Positions 55,738 through 64,000 of a stretch of DNA of 64,000 nt are shown here, one piece after another. Origin of the DNA: Thozetella sp. PMI_491 (Eukaryota > Ascomycota > Sordariomycetes > Chaetosphaeriales > Chaetosphaeriaceae); the NCBI GenBank assembly GCA_021432635.1, contig MU270016.1, positions 1,135,905-1,199,904 of the forward strand, in the 5' to 3' direction. The position numbers and the translations under genes are program-made. Within the stretch, counting starts at the first letter, position 1; every line of letters begins with the position of its first letter. Below the pieces are notes generated by a model. It was not told the DNA's origin. It was given only the letters and a program-made list of their open reading frames with translations, and made no database searches.

Positions 55738-56675
55738 GCTGCTGATTCCGCCGGTTGGATCAGTTCCCGGATAGAGGGTCTGGGGCTAAGGATAGGAAGG
55801 AGTACACAGGGCAGAAGTCAATAGTGATAAAAGCGGACAAGTGCTCTGGAGGTTGGCATTAGCTGCCTTTTTAACTGGCAACTACGGAGGAATCTTTGCC
55901 CGTCATTATGAACAAGTTGCCATATCTGAGCTTCGTCCATTGGTTATACCTCAAGTAAAGGCTTTCAAAGGATATCATAGGTACCTGTGCGAGTGTTGGA
56001 GCGCAACGGGCGATATACAACAGGCGCGATCTGCTTAACGCATGTAGCCTTACATTTGGCTGGACCAAGTTACATGCAGACAGATGAATTATAATGCTTA
56101 CTAGCATGTAGCCCTTGGCTCCTCAACTCCATGTGTAACAACTGTGCCTATGGGGTCCAAGAATCCCTGCGCTCCCAGAGCCTTGCCGTCTTTGGCATGC
56201 GTACCTTATGGTAGGCTAGAGATTCCAATATATTGAATCCCTATGTAATATAATGCGCAGCCAGTGCGGCACCTGTAAAGTGGTGTTTCTTATCCAATTG
56301 TAGACCATCTGTCTCCATCCATCGTTACAGCTGGATTCATTCAGCTTGTGAAACCAGCACAGGTACCGCCTCTCCAAAAAGTATCGAATTTTCCTCTAGC
56401 TGCACTAGTAAGCGCCTTGTTAGAAGTGTATTAAAGTTATTCTTCAGATGGCCTGCATCAAGTTCAGCTTTGGGGGCGAGTACCTAGCTGACCGAAGGAA
56501 GTCGGGAAGCTAGATAGCCACCTTGTAACTCGAAATCTCGCCGATATGGTTGACAATAGAAATCGTTGCTATTCTAGATGTCCGATTATTTAGGAGTAAC
56601 TTATCGTTAACCATTTCTAGAGAGTAGCCATATAAAATCTGTCTAGTATTTTCTAGTATTCCAAATCTTATCTAC
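55738..56675. other. Intergenic, nothing recognised
   Basis: 938 bp, AT-rich toward 56500-56670. Promoter of the membrane-protein gene and 3' flank of the dehydrogenase. Confidence 0.5.
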
Positions 56676-57777
56676 TTAGTTACCCTGCCTGCTCTTCTCA
56701 TTCCAAAACGGCAGCCCGGATTCCATTCGAGCAATTCCATACATCGAAGCACTGTCTAGTGACTCGCCGGCATACTCACGCGCAGCTGTCATACGCTTTA
56801 GCGCGGTTTCTATTGTCGGAAGCTGCGTGCCGCTATCTTCCGCGATGGTGACGGCGTGCCTTGCATCTTTAGATGCAAGGGCGACTGCAAAGCCTGGCTG
56901 TGTGTCGAGCGGGGGAGCGTAAGCCCCCGTTGTCATGCGTTTCGAATAGCTTTCCAGGACGGGGCCAAACATGCTGCCGATGAACTCCTCCAACTGCGCT
57001 GTACCGAGCCCGGTCTTCTCCGCGAAGACATGTGCTTCGGCGATCAGCTCCTGAAATCCGATGACAAAAATGTTACTTCATATCGTCAGCCTTCATCCGC
57101 GTGCCAGATGACCCCCGGTACACGTACCCTGAAATCTTGAGCAGGCTTGATTTGCGGACATCTTCGCCCATATTAATGATACTTCTTCCCATCACGTCGA
57201 TGACGTAGGGACGGACTCGGTCGATGGCTGATGTCGGCCCAGCCATGGAAAAAATGAGCTTCCCCGCCACTGCTACGGGGCTGGCACCAAACACGGGAGA
57301 GGCGACAAAAGTGGCGCCCTTCTGCGCAAGCTTCTCTGCACAAGCTGCGCAAGTCTCTGGGTGGACGGTCGACGTGTCTACCCATACCTTCCCTTCTAAC
57401 GAGATGCCGCTGTCAACGGCTTGGGCCACCAAGTTGCTCAGGACCTGATCGTCAGATATCTGAATTTCATGAGCAACCATATACAGTAGGTCAAAGTGCG
57501 TTCTGGCGTACCATGGTGAAAATTATAGTCGACTTTTGTACAACCTCCTTAAACTCTTCTTCCGGAATAGCACCGGCTTCCACAAGAGGTACACCCCGCG
57601 ATAAAGTTCGGTTGCTGTAATGGAGTGGCGGGAGGCCTTTAGAGATTAAATGTTTCTGAAGATTGAGCGCCATGCCTAGGCCCATGGATCCCAGGCCAAA
57701 CTAGAGGCGTGTAAGTATGTTTCATGATAGTTGACTCTAGGGTTCATACCCAACCAAGATTCTCAGCGGAGGCCATG
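56676..57777 (-). CDS. 3-hydroxyisobutyrate dehydrogenase-like / 6PGDH-NAD-binding protein
   Basis: Exons 57777-57751, 57700-57512, 57459-57128 and 57075-56676 (315 aa). The first exon is only 27 nt and joins to give ENLGWFGLGSMG, the Rossmann dinucleotide motif (G-x-G-x2-G). Next, HYSNRTLSRG gives the cofactor-selecting Asn-Arg region as in NADP(H)-type members, then VWVDTSTVHPET (substrate loop, close to DxSTxxP), and the catalytic lysine region SLLKISGNIFVIGFQELIAEA, with K in place (K-x-x-x-N). The C-terminal helical domain is complete. Function: NAD(P)-dependent oxidation or reduction of a beta-hydroxyacid or related reductase chemistry; valine catabolism itself is uncertain because there is no mitochondrial targeting leader. 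Confidence 0.87.
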
Positions 57778-58550
57778 GTGTGTGCTTCAGTTTGCTTGAT
57801 ATGACCGGCCAGGTTCATCTCTTTTACAGGGGAATTTGAACTCACATAGCTAGCTCTGTAAATAAACTGGAAAGGAACCGGCGTCATATATCGGGCGGCT
57901 CAAAAAATACGGCCTTGATGCGTGAGTCAAGCTAGTCCTGGTGGAGCTTCAGAGGAAGCGGCGTATCTCCGCCATCGGACTCCACCGATCGGGTAGTTCG
58001 GCGAAAGGTCCGGCGTCCGACGCCGGTGGCTGTCAGGCTCGCTAGGAATAACCCGCCGTGATAATCTCTTCTAGGACTGTGGTCATGGAGGTTCCGAGGG
58101 GCCACACGCTGTTGTCCTTCCAGAACTGCAGCGCCGCGGCTGTAAAGTGGGACTCGGTCACGTCCGGGGACGAGGCCGAAGGCGGACCCATCCCAGTCCA
58201 ACCCTGGGACGTAACTTCGGTGATAGCGCCGAATTACCAGTCAGTAATACAGGCTTCTAAAAGTAATATGTGATCCACAATTAAGCCAAGAAAGATAATG
58301 ACTACAGCACTGTAGGGATACGAAGAGCTCTAGGCTTTGACGCTACAAAGGCGGTGGAGACCTATCCGCAGGACGTTCACGTCACAGCTCAGATACAGTT
58401 GACACTCTTAAAGCTTGAAGTCGATAAATAAATCAACGAGACGAAAAATTGATAATAAAGCATTCGTAACTCTCCACCATAAGACACATCCGCTTCAGGA
58501 AGAATAACATATCTCTACAAGACCGCCAATGGAGTAGATCAGACGTGAAG
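57778..58550. other. Intergenic with a possible minus-strand relic
   Basis: 773 bp. At 58042-58230 the minus strand has a protein-like frame (QGWTGMGPP, AALQFWKD, TTVLEEIITAGY) that stops at 58044 and has no start or continuation. Unidentified; possibly the remnant of a lost gene. Confidence 0.35.
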
Positions 58551-60180
58551 CTAGTTCAGTGCAGCGTGCTGCAGTCCACGAAGGGAGATGCTAGCTTTTA
58601 CCGCCGCGCCGGAGCCAAAATCAAAGTATTCCGCCTTCACCATACCGGGCGCCTGGATGACATCAGAGAAAGGAATTTCTACCACTCCGGTCTCGTCGGT
58701 CTTATTCATGAGGGCAATCTTGAAACTCGAAGCGTTGTTGAGCATGTCCGTCGTCACTGGGATGTTGAAGGCCGTGTCGAACGATGGGTTGAAGATATCT
58801 ATCCCTGGGCTATATGTCTTTGCTGGCGTACGGAACTCGGATGTTCCCCAGCTAATCTTGACGCTGGGGTTCAACTCGTCGCGATTGCCCTGGAGCCCGA
58901 GAGCACTGGCGACCAGTACCGTAGCAAGACCGCAGATTTGACCCTCGCCCTGACTATCCGTGGCCGACAGCGCGCCATTATGGGAGGTGAGATTGAAGAA
59001 CTGGGCGTGCAGTGTGACCTTCGCGCTGGTCCGCTCGCCCTTATGGATGAGATCCAGCTCGTGGATTCCACCTTTCAAGAGAATCTCCTTGATACTGGTG
59101 CTGGCGATGCCGATGTCATCGTCACCGACAACATCGTCGTCCTGGACATCAATGACAATGTTCTGCTCGTAATCTGTGATGAGGAAATCATGCGTCTCGT
59201 TCCAGGTCGGGTTGTACTCATTGTTCTTGACTGATGTGCGCCATGGCTCCTCAGAACCGACACTGACGCTGCAGAAGCAGTCGGGGACATCTTCGATGAT
59301 CTTGTTAAGCAATTTCTTGGCACCGCTCATCTTTGGCCCGGTGATACCAGTAGCCTTCTCTACAGTCAGGCGTAGGACACCCAGGTGGTATTGATACGTC
59401 TTGAACCAATCGTTGTTCGTGTCGAGCTTAACGAGGTAGCGGTTCGGGAGGACCGCCATGGAGCCAATGATGCCGAGTATGACCTTGCGGACGGCTTTCT
59501 CGATCAGGAAGCAGTCGGCGATATTGGCGGCATCAGTAAAGTCGAGCTTTAGAGTTGGTGGATTGATGAAGGTAACCTGCGCTGCGCCGATCTTATCACT
59601 CATAGTTAACTTTCTGCTCTTGCGTTATGAAGTCAGTCGTAACTCGTACCAGGGGAATAATATTGGTCAATGGGCAAAGCAAGATGGACAGTCTGCCTTT
59701 CAGGTGAACACGCTCAATGCCCTGTCATGCAGGTTAGCTAAAAGCAGATCAGACAAATGCTGGCTGAGAGGTAGGATCTTGCCAATTTCGGAATCATCTT
59801 CCCTTCCAGCTCAATATCGCATGTGCCTTCCCAGTCCAGATCCATGTCGAGCTTGATGCCCTCATTGTCGGTCTTGTGGACATCTACTTCGGAAAATTGC
59901 ATAGGTATCTTGCCAAGATCAATTTTGACGAAGTGCAACGTTGCCAGCGGACCGGGAAGTAAGGTTGCGAACATGGGTTCGACAATATCCTTCGTCATTT
60001 TGCTGGCAGCGACATTGATGTGAGGCCATAGCTGGACAACAATATCGTTAAGAAATCCTATTTGAGCGTCAATCCAAGTCGATTCATTGAGGGTCTATAC
60101 AGGCAGCCCCAAAAGATTGATGTCTAACCTGCCGACTCGGTTCCTCCTGACGCGGTTAGCTTGTCTACGAGTGTCGCCAT
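58551..60180 (-). CDS. SMP-C2-C2 protein (tricalbin / extended-synaptotagmin-like) without TM anchor
   Basis: Exons 60180-60129, 60057-59783, 59721-59650 and 59591-58551 (479 aa). An SMP-type lipid-binding module occupies about 18-240: FLNDIVVQLWPHINVAA, VEPMFATLLPGPLATLHF, DLDWEG, GIERVHLKGRL, IGAAQVTFINPPTLKLDFTD, RYLVKLD. A C2 domain follows (LGVLRLTVEKATGI, NPTWNETHDFLI) and a more divergent second one (NPSVKISWGTSEFRTPAK). Tricalbins carry N-terminal ER hairpins; this protein starts right at the SMP, so it would be soluble or peripheral. The donor at 59782 is GC (GCAAGA). Family role: lipid transfer at ER-plasma membrane contacts; here inferred. Start ATG gives MATLVDKLTASGG. Confidence 0.85.
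59722..59782 (-). other. GC-AG intron of the SMP-C2 gene
   Basis: 61 nt, donor GCAAGA after codon Leu, branch-like GCTAAC, acceptor GACAG before GGC-ATT-GAG. It is phase 0 and restores PKL-GIERVHLKGRL; no GT donor is available nearby. Confidence 0.7.
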
Positions 60181-60595
60181 GATGAGAGGGCTCCGTTATC
60201 AATGGTATGTGCGGGATATATAGCTTGAATTGAGATTGTTCTTCGTTTGAATAGATATGTAATTGACGGTACGTCGCAAGGGCTGCAGATCGATCTAGTG
60301 CTTAGAGAAGACTATGAGGAGACTGACGATCTGGTAACCAAGCACTGAGGTGAAAAAAGGCGCGTGACCGATGCCTTAGGTAGGCCTGCAGAGCGGTAGT
60401 TCCTTGGCAAGGGGAACCAGTTGACGTCACCGACTTGGGGCTTGTGGACTGCCAAGCCAGCCAATTCCATAAACAACACACAGCATGTCTCGAGGGTTAG
60501 GGGTTGAGTTACGAGAGGGATTAGTCGTGTCGAGCCTAGACGACGCAAGTGAATGTTTTCTTCTCAAGTTCGTTCTCCTCCAATCCACCAAGGCA
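60181..60595. other. Promoter region of the SMP-C2 gene
   Basis: 415 bp; no protein-like frame supported. Confidence 0.45.
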
Positions 60596-60599
60596 TCAC

Positions 60600-60893
60600 T
60601 CAGAGCCCACTATCAAGAATGCTCGACTGTTCATTCCGCCATGACCAAAACTTCAGCAAAGTCCTCGCCCGATAGCTCCAGCTGGCGATCCAATCGTCTA
60701 ACAGGCCTAGATACCAGCTCAGATCACGGCCATCGCTCTCACGCACCGAGAATCCGTTTCCGAAGTAGCCAAATTGATCCGATGCGGCGTACTTCAACTC
60801 ATGGTCCTCCCAGCGCGGCGTCTTAATCGTCTCGAAGAACTGGATGCACGAGCGGGCCACATCATGGGCCTGCCGTCGACCGTCCCTTGCTTA
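60600..60893 (-). pseudogene. Gene fragment, oxidoreductase-like C-terminal piece (unidentified)
   Basis: A minus-strand open frame of about 98 codons beginning after a stop, of which about 55 look conserved (ARSCIQFFETIKTPRWEDHE, FGYFGNGFSVRESDGRDLSWYL); the sequence after LLDDW loses protein character. It resembles the end of a FAD-dependent monooxygenase, but this is a weak impression. No start, no upstream exons. Probably a remnant. Confidence 0.35.
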
Positions 60894-60954
60894 AAACAGG
60901 ACCAGCGCAGCGAAGTCCACGTTGTGCGCGGCAGGAACTTTCGCCAGTTCGCAG

Positions 60955-62158
60955 CAAATCATCACTCCCATATTTGACGCCGAGGGCAAAGAGATCATAT
61001 TTTGGGCGATATCCCGTGGTCATCACGCAGACGTACATTCCTCCAAACAGGCTAGTGCACTTGCGAACAATACAAGTTATTGACTATTCGTAGGTTGGGG
61101 GCATATTTCCGGGCTTTATGTCGCCAAACTCTGAGTTCCTTTGCGAGGAAGGCGCTGTCTTTGACTCGTTCATGCTCCTACGCGACGGCATATTTGCGAA
61201 GGAGCTTAAACGATTGCTTTGCGATGAGCCTAAGGAAATTCTGGGTAACAGTAGCCCCTGCTGCTTCCAAGACAAGGTCACGTACATCAAGGCACAAGTA
61301 GAAGCAAACCACAAGTAGAAGCAAACCACAAGTAGAAGCAAACCACACGTGTTTCCGCCTAGTGCGGTAGATCATCAAGGAGAATACTCTGGAGGTCGTT
61401 CAGCCGAGTCTTCGTCGCCGCACCTTTCCGCCGTATACCCACGCATCGCTTATCGCAGGCCTACATGGGTGCGATCGAAGATTCGGCCGAGCTAGCAGTT
61501 CACAATCTCATCAGAAAACTAGCTGTCATGTTTGAAGGCCGTGAGCTGTCCGCCATCGACTGTATGGACAATAGAACTGCGATTAAGCTCAAGGTGACGA
61601 TCAATCCCGAGGATAGATCCGCTATATTTGGCTTCATTGGTACTGGGTCCGAGTTCTACGGAAATTGGAACGCACCGGTGGCCATCTGCAAGTCGACAGC
61701 CATCTACGCACTGCGCATCACGGACCCGGAGTCGCTTTGAGCGTCGGTATCCTGCCACTCTACACCGTTTCTGGCTCCCACCCAAGAGTGGTGGGGCAGG
61801 CAAGTTTCGGGGAGGCTACAGTGTGATCTATTATATCGAGCTCCGTCTGCCTATGTCGGCGTCGATCCTGTCTGAGCGGCTCAGCTTCGCGCCATGTGGG
61901 TTGGATGGCGGAGCGGATGGCCAGCGGGGCCGCAACATGTGGACCATGAAGAATGGCCGACAGATCAACATTGTCGAGAAAAATTCGGTGGCTGTAGATA
62001 CGGGGGGTATGATTGTCATCGAAACGCCAGGCGCCGGCGGGTTTGGTGCGGTTGGTGAGTCCGAGCAAGACGGCGACGCATCTCAGACGAAGCAATCGTT
62101 CGCGCCAATTGCTGCAGGGACCGTGGCGGCTACAATAGCTCTCGCGGAGCAAGTGTAA
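60955..62158 (+). pseudogene. Truncated 5-oxoprolinase / hydantoinase B-type gene
   Basis: Hydantoinase B blocks in order but in several frames: ITPIFDAEGKEIIFWAISRGHHAD (to 61017), an intact GTACAT...TTCGTAG intron, then GGIFPG-MSPNSEFLCEEGAVFDSF to a TAG at 61316 created by a 17-bp tandem duplication. Frame resumes at AYMGAIEDSAELAV (about 61461) through NRTAIKLKVTI and GSEFYGNWNAP to ITDPESL, where one extra base shifts frame (61735 region) to ERRYPATLHRFWLPPKSGGAGKFRGG, SILSERLSFAP-GLDGGADGQ and VIETPGAGGFG. The block normally between NWNAP-AIY and RITDPE (more than 100 aa, including the Gly-rich core) is deleted. The N-terminal hydantoinase A half is missing. The ATP-dependent hydrolysis of 5-oxoproline/hydantoins by such enzymes cannot be retained. 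Confidence 0.75.
61293..61346 (+). repeat. 17-bp tandem triplication
   Basis: Unit CACAAGTAGAAGCAAAC at 61293, 61310 and 61327, then a partial copy. Two added units add 34 bases, not a multiple of three, which both shifts the frame and introduces the in-frame TAG. Confidence 0.85.
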
Positions 62159-62805
62159 GGTGAAGCGTCAACCCAGCTGAAGTATACGAGAATACGGTAC
62201 TTCGCTCCTAGTTTAGATATCATTACGCCAGGATCTGACAAACCGAACATCGTAGTGCGGCCGTAGCCTTCCCTGCTGTTTTAATTTGTCCAGTGCATTG
62301 CGGGATTGAGGCTGTAATAGCAGTTATGAAATATCGTACGTAATAGTAACTACTGACATCCTGCTCGTCGGCGATGCTGCCGTTGTACTATTGATTGTCG
62401 AGCTCTCCCCGTGCTAACCGACTCCTCTTCTGTTGCTGTCGGCCGCGGGCGATTGAAGTCTCCAGGATTCGATCGTTCTTGGCATCTGTTGCTAGCCGTC
62501 CTATTCGCTGAGGCCAGTGGTAACCAAATACGCCATACTAAAATCGGCATCGCGTAAAAAAGACGCCCGCGGCGGTTGAAACTAGGGCATTAACACGCAG
62601 GGGTTCTGCGGTTACTGGGCTCTAAAGTCCCCATTACTATTTAGACAGTGGCTGTTGAAGACCAGAATATATACACCGGCCTGACTTGGTTGGGTAATTC
62701 GACTACTCCCTTTCCCGGTGCTAACAGGTTGATAGGTCGTCTACTCGCTTCTTAGTTGCCCAGCAACCTCTGGGGAGTTATGCCGTGAGCAAGCCGGCCA
62801 TCAAG
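62159..62805. other. Intergenic, promoter of the terminal MFS gene
   Basis: 647 bp, no recognisable gene. A short ATG-CCG-TGA upstream frame lies at 62780. Confidence 0.45.
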
Positions 62806-64000
62806 ATGCTGACCGATAAAGAGACGCAAGACCAGCGACGCCCTTTTCCCCCATCCTCATTAACGCTTCCGATGGGCAGCAGAGAAAAGGAAGGGACAAC
62901 CGGCCCCATCGATAATATCGAAGCAGTTGGTAGCGATGGTACCCTTGAGAGCTCGCCAGTGGTAGGAGACGATGATGTGGCGTATCCCGACGGAGGCGTA
63001 GATGCGTGGATGCAAGTTTTTGCCGCCTTCCTCACGCAAGCTATGGCTTGGGGCTATCCGCCGGCATTTGGGGTCTTCCAACTGTATTACACAGAGACTT
63101 TGAATCTACCCAACGCCCAAGTAGCATGGATCGGATCTATACAGACAGCCCTTACGCTGCTGGTGTGCGCCCTGGCCGGGCGGCTAGCCGACGCTGGTTA
63201 TGCGAAATCGACCGTCATCTTTGGCGCCTTTATGAGCATCTTCGGCATCTTCATGACAAGCCTTGCGACACAATACTGGCAGATATTCCTAGCCCAAGGA
63301 GTCTGCACTGGCATTGGCCTGGGCTTGGCTTTCATGCCCACCACAGCCATCGTCAGTTCCTACTTCGAACGGAGGCGAGCTATGGCATTAGCCATTGCAA
63401 CATGCGGATCCGCTTTTGGTTCCATTGTGTTCCCAGCAATCATGCAGTATACGCTGCCGCTCATAGGATTCCCTTGGGCGATCCGTTGCTCGGCCTTCCT
63501 AGCTCTGCTATTTGCCATCATCTTAGCGATTATTATTAAACCCAGACCTCTGCCAGTACGGCCCGCCCCTTGGGTGGATCTAGGAGCCTTTAAGGAGCTT
63601 CCCTATCTCTTCATCACCCTTACCTGCTTTTTCGCTTTCTGGAGCATGTACTTTGTCACTACTTACGTGGGCCGTCCTTTCCCTTTAGCTTCTATCTCGT
63701 AACCGGTTTCTTGTGTTAAAACTAACCGTACGTATAGATCAACGCCTTTGCAGTTAAATATCTTGGCTACGACAGCACTGGTGCAGCTGGACTGCTTCTC
63801 ATCATCAATGGACTCTCGCTTCCCATTCGGCCAGTAGTTGGCTGGTTGGCCGATAGCTACTGTGGTCCGATCAACATGTACATCATCTCCCTGTTGATAT
63901 TCGCTGTGACAGAGTTAGCCTGGATTGGAGTTGGATCACGTCCGGGTATTTACGCCTTCTGCGCCTGCTTCGGAACAATTTTTGGCGCCCTCCAGGCGAT
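62806..64000 (+). CDS. MFS monocarboxylate-transporter-like protein, truncated by window edge
   Basis: Exons 62806-63666 and 63738 to beyond the window end (374 codons visible). The frame is open upstream only from a GTG at 62785. A hydrophilic N-terminus of about 55 aa leads to YPDGGVDAWMQVFAAFL, the MCT-family entry motif (D-G-G-x-x-W). TM regions follow with GVFQLYYTE, ALAGRLADAGY (MFS loop) and GLGLAFMPTTAIVSSYFERRRAMA, all typical of fungal MCT/riboflavin-transporter-like proteins. The second exon starts INAFAVKYLGYD and runs into TM9-10 (LPIRPVVGWLAD) at the edge. Plasma membrane; substrate unknown. Confidence 0.85.

Noticed and set aside
58545-59234. 229-codon plus-strand frame
   Set aside because: Antisense shadow of the C2-domain exon.
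1-64000. tRNA, rRNA, CRISPR, transposase or retroelement genes
   Set aside because: No B-box-like GGTTCGANTCC cloverleaf, transposase DDE/reverse-transcriptase motif or spaced repeat array was seen on reading both strands; a tRNAscan or RepeatMasker run would be decisive.
1-64000. Secondary-metabolite gene cluster
   Set aside because: P450s, MFS and regulators are present but no PKS, NRPS, terpene cyclase or DMATS core enzyme occurs in the window.

Overview
The window is nuclear DNA of a filamentous ascomycete. The evidence is short introns (about 45-110 nt) with GTNNGT-type donors, three Zn2Cys6 regulators, NACHT (STAND) and HET-domain proteins, several 12-TM MFS permeases, a fungal-type P450 and a secreted purple acid phosphatase. 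The Sordariomycete flavour is an impression from protein style only. No rRNA, tRNA, CRISPR or autonomous transposon was recognised. There is no PKS, NRPS or terpene-synthase core, so this looks like an accessory detoxification/catabolism and non-self-recognition region rather than a classic secondary-metabolite cluster. Exon models were built by hand from splice signals and reading-frame continuity.

Layout. 0-6.4 kb: a PhyH dioxygenase, then a Zn2Cys6 regulator divergent from an MFS transporter. 8 kb: an unknown one-TM protein. 10.1-14 kb: a NACHT/ankyrin STAND gene whose Walker A sits on a 25-nt microexon behind a GC-AG intron, followed by a decayed HET gene. 15.2-24 kb: a microsomal-type P450, a small cysteine-rich secreted protein, an MFS transporter, and divergently a 748-aa intronless P450 fused to a phthalate-dioxygenase-type reductase and a 2Fe-2S ferredoxin, an architecture typical of bacteria (CYP116B-like). 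24.5-32.8 kb: an F-box/LRR-like protein, an M20 peptidase and two head-to-head Zn2Cys6 regulators. 33.4-41.2 kb: a HET gene broken by one base in a G7/C7 run, a purple acid phosphatase, and a secreted heme peroxidase with a 9-nt microexon. 41.9-52.5 kb: a lipase-NACHT-ankyrin protein of 1431 aa, an anion:cation-symporter-type MFS, and a 1133-aa HET protein. 53.5-64 kb: a large-ectodomain membrane protein, a 6PGDH-like/3-hydroxyisobutyrate-type dehydrogenase, an SMP-C2 lipid-transfer-like protein without a membrane anchor, a decayed 5-oxoprolinase/hydantoinase B gene, and an MFS monocarboxylate-type transporter cut by the window edge.

How they may work together (inference): the MFS / self-sufficient P450 pair with the nearby M20 hydrolase and regulators resembles an acquired catabolic or detoxification module. 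The two STAND and three HET loci form a dense set of candidate incompatibility or immunity genes; one HET is a relic and one carries a frameshift, consistent with fast birth and death of this gene class.
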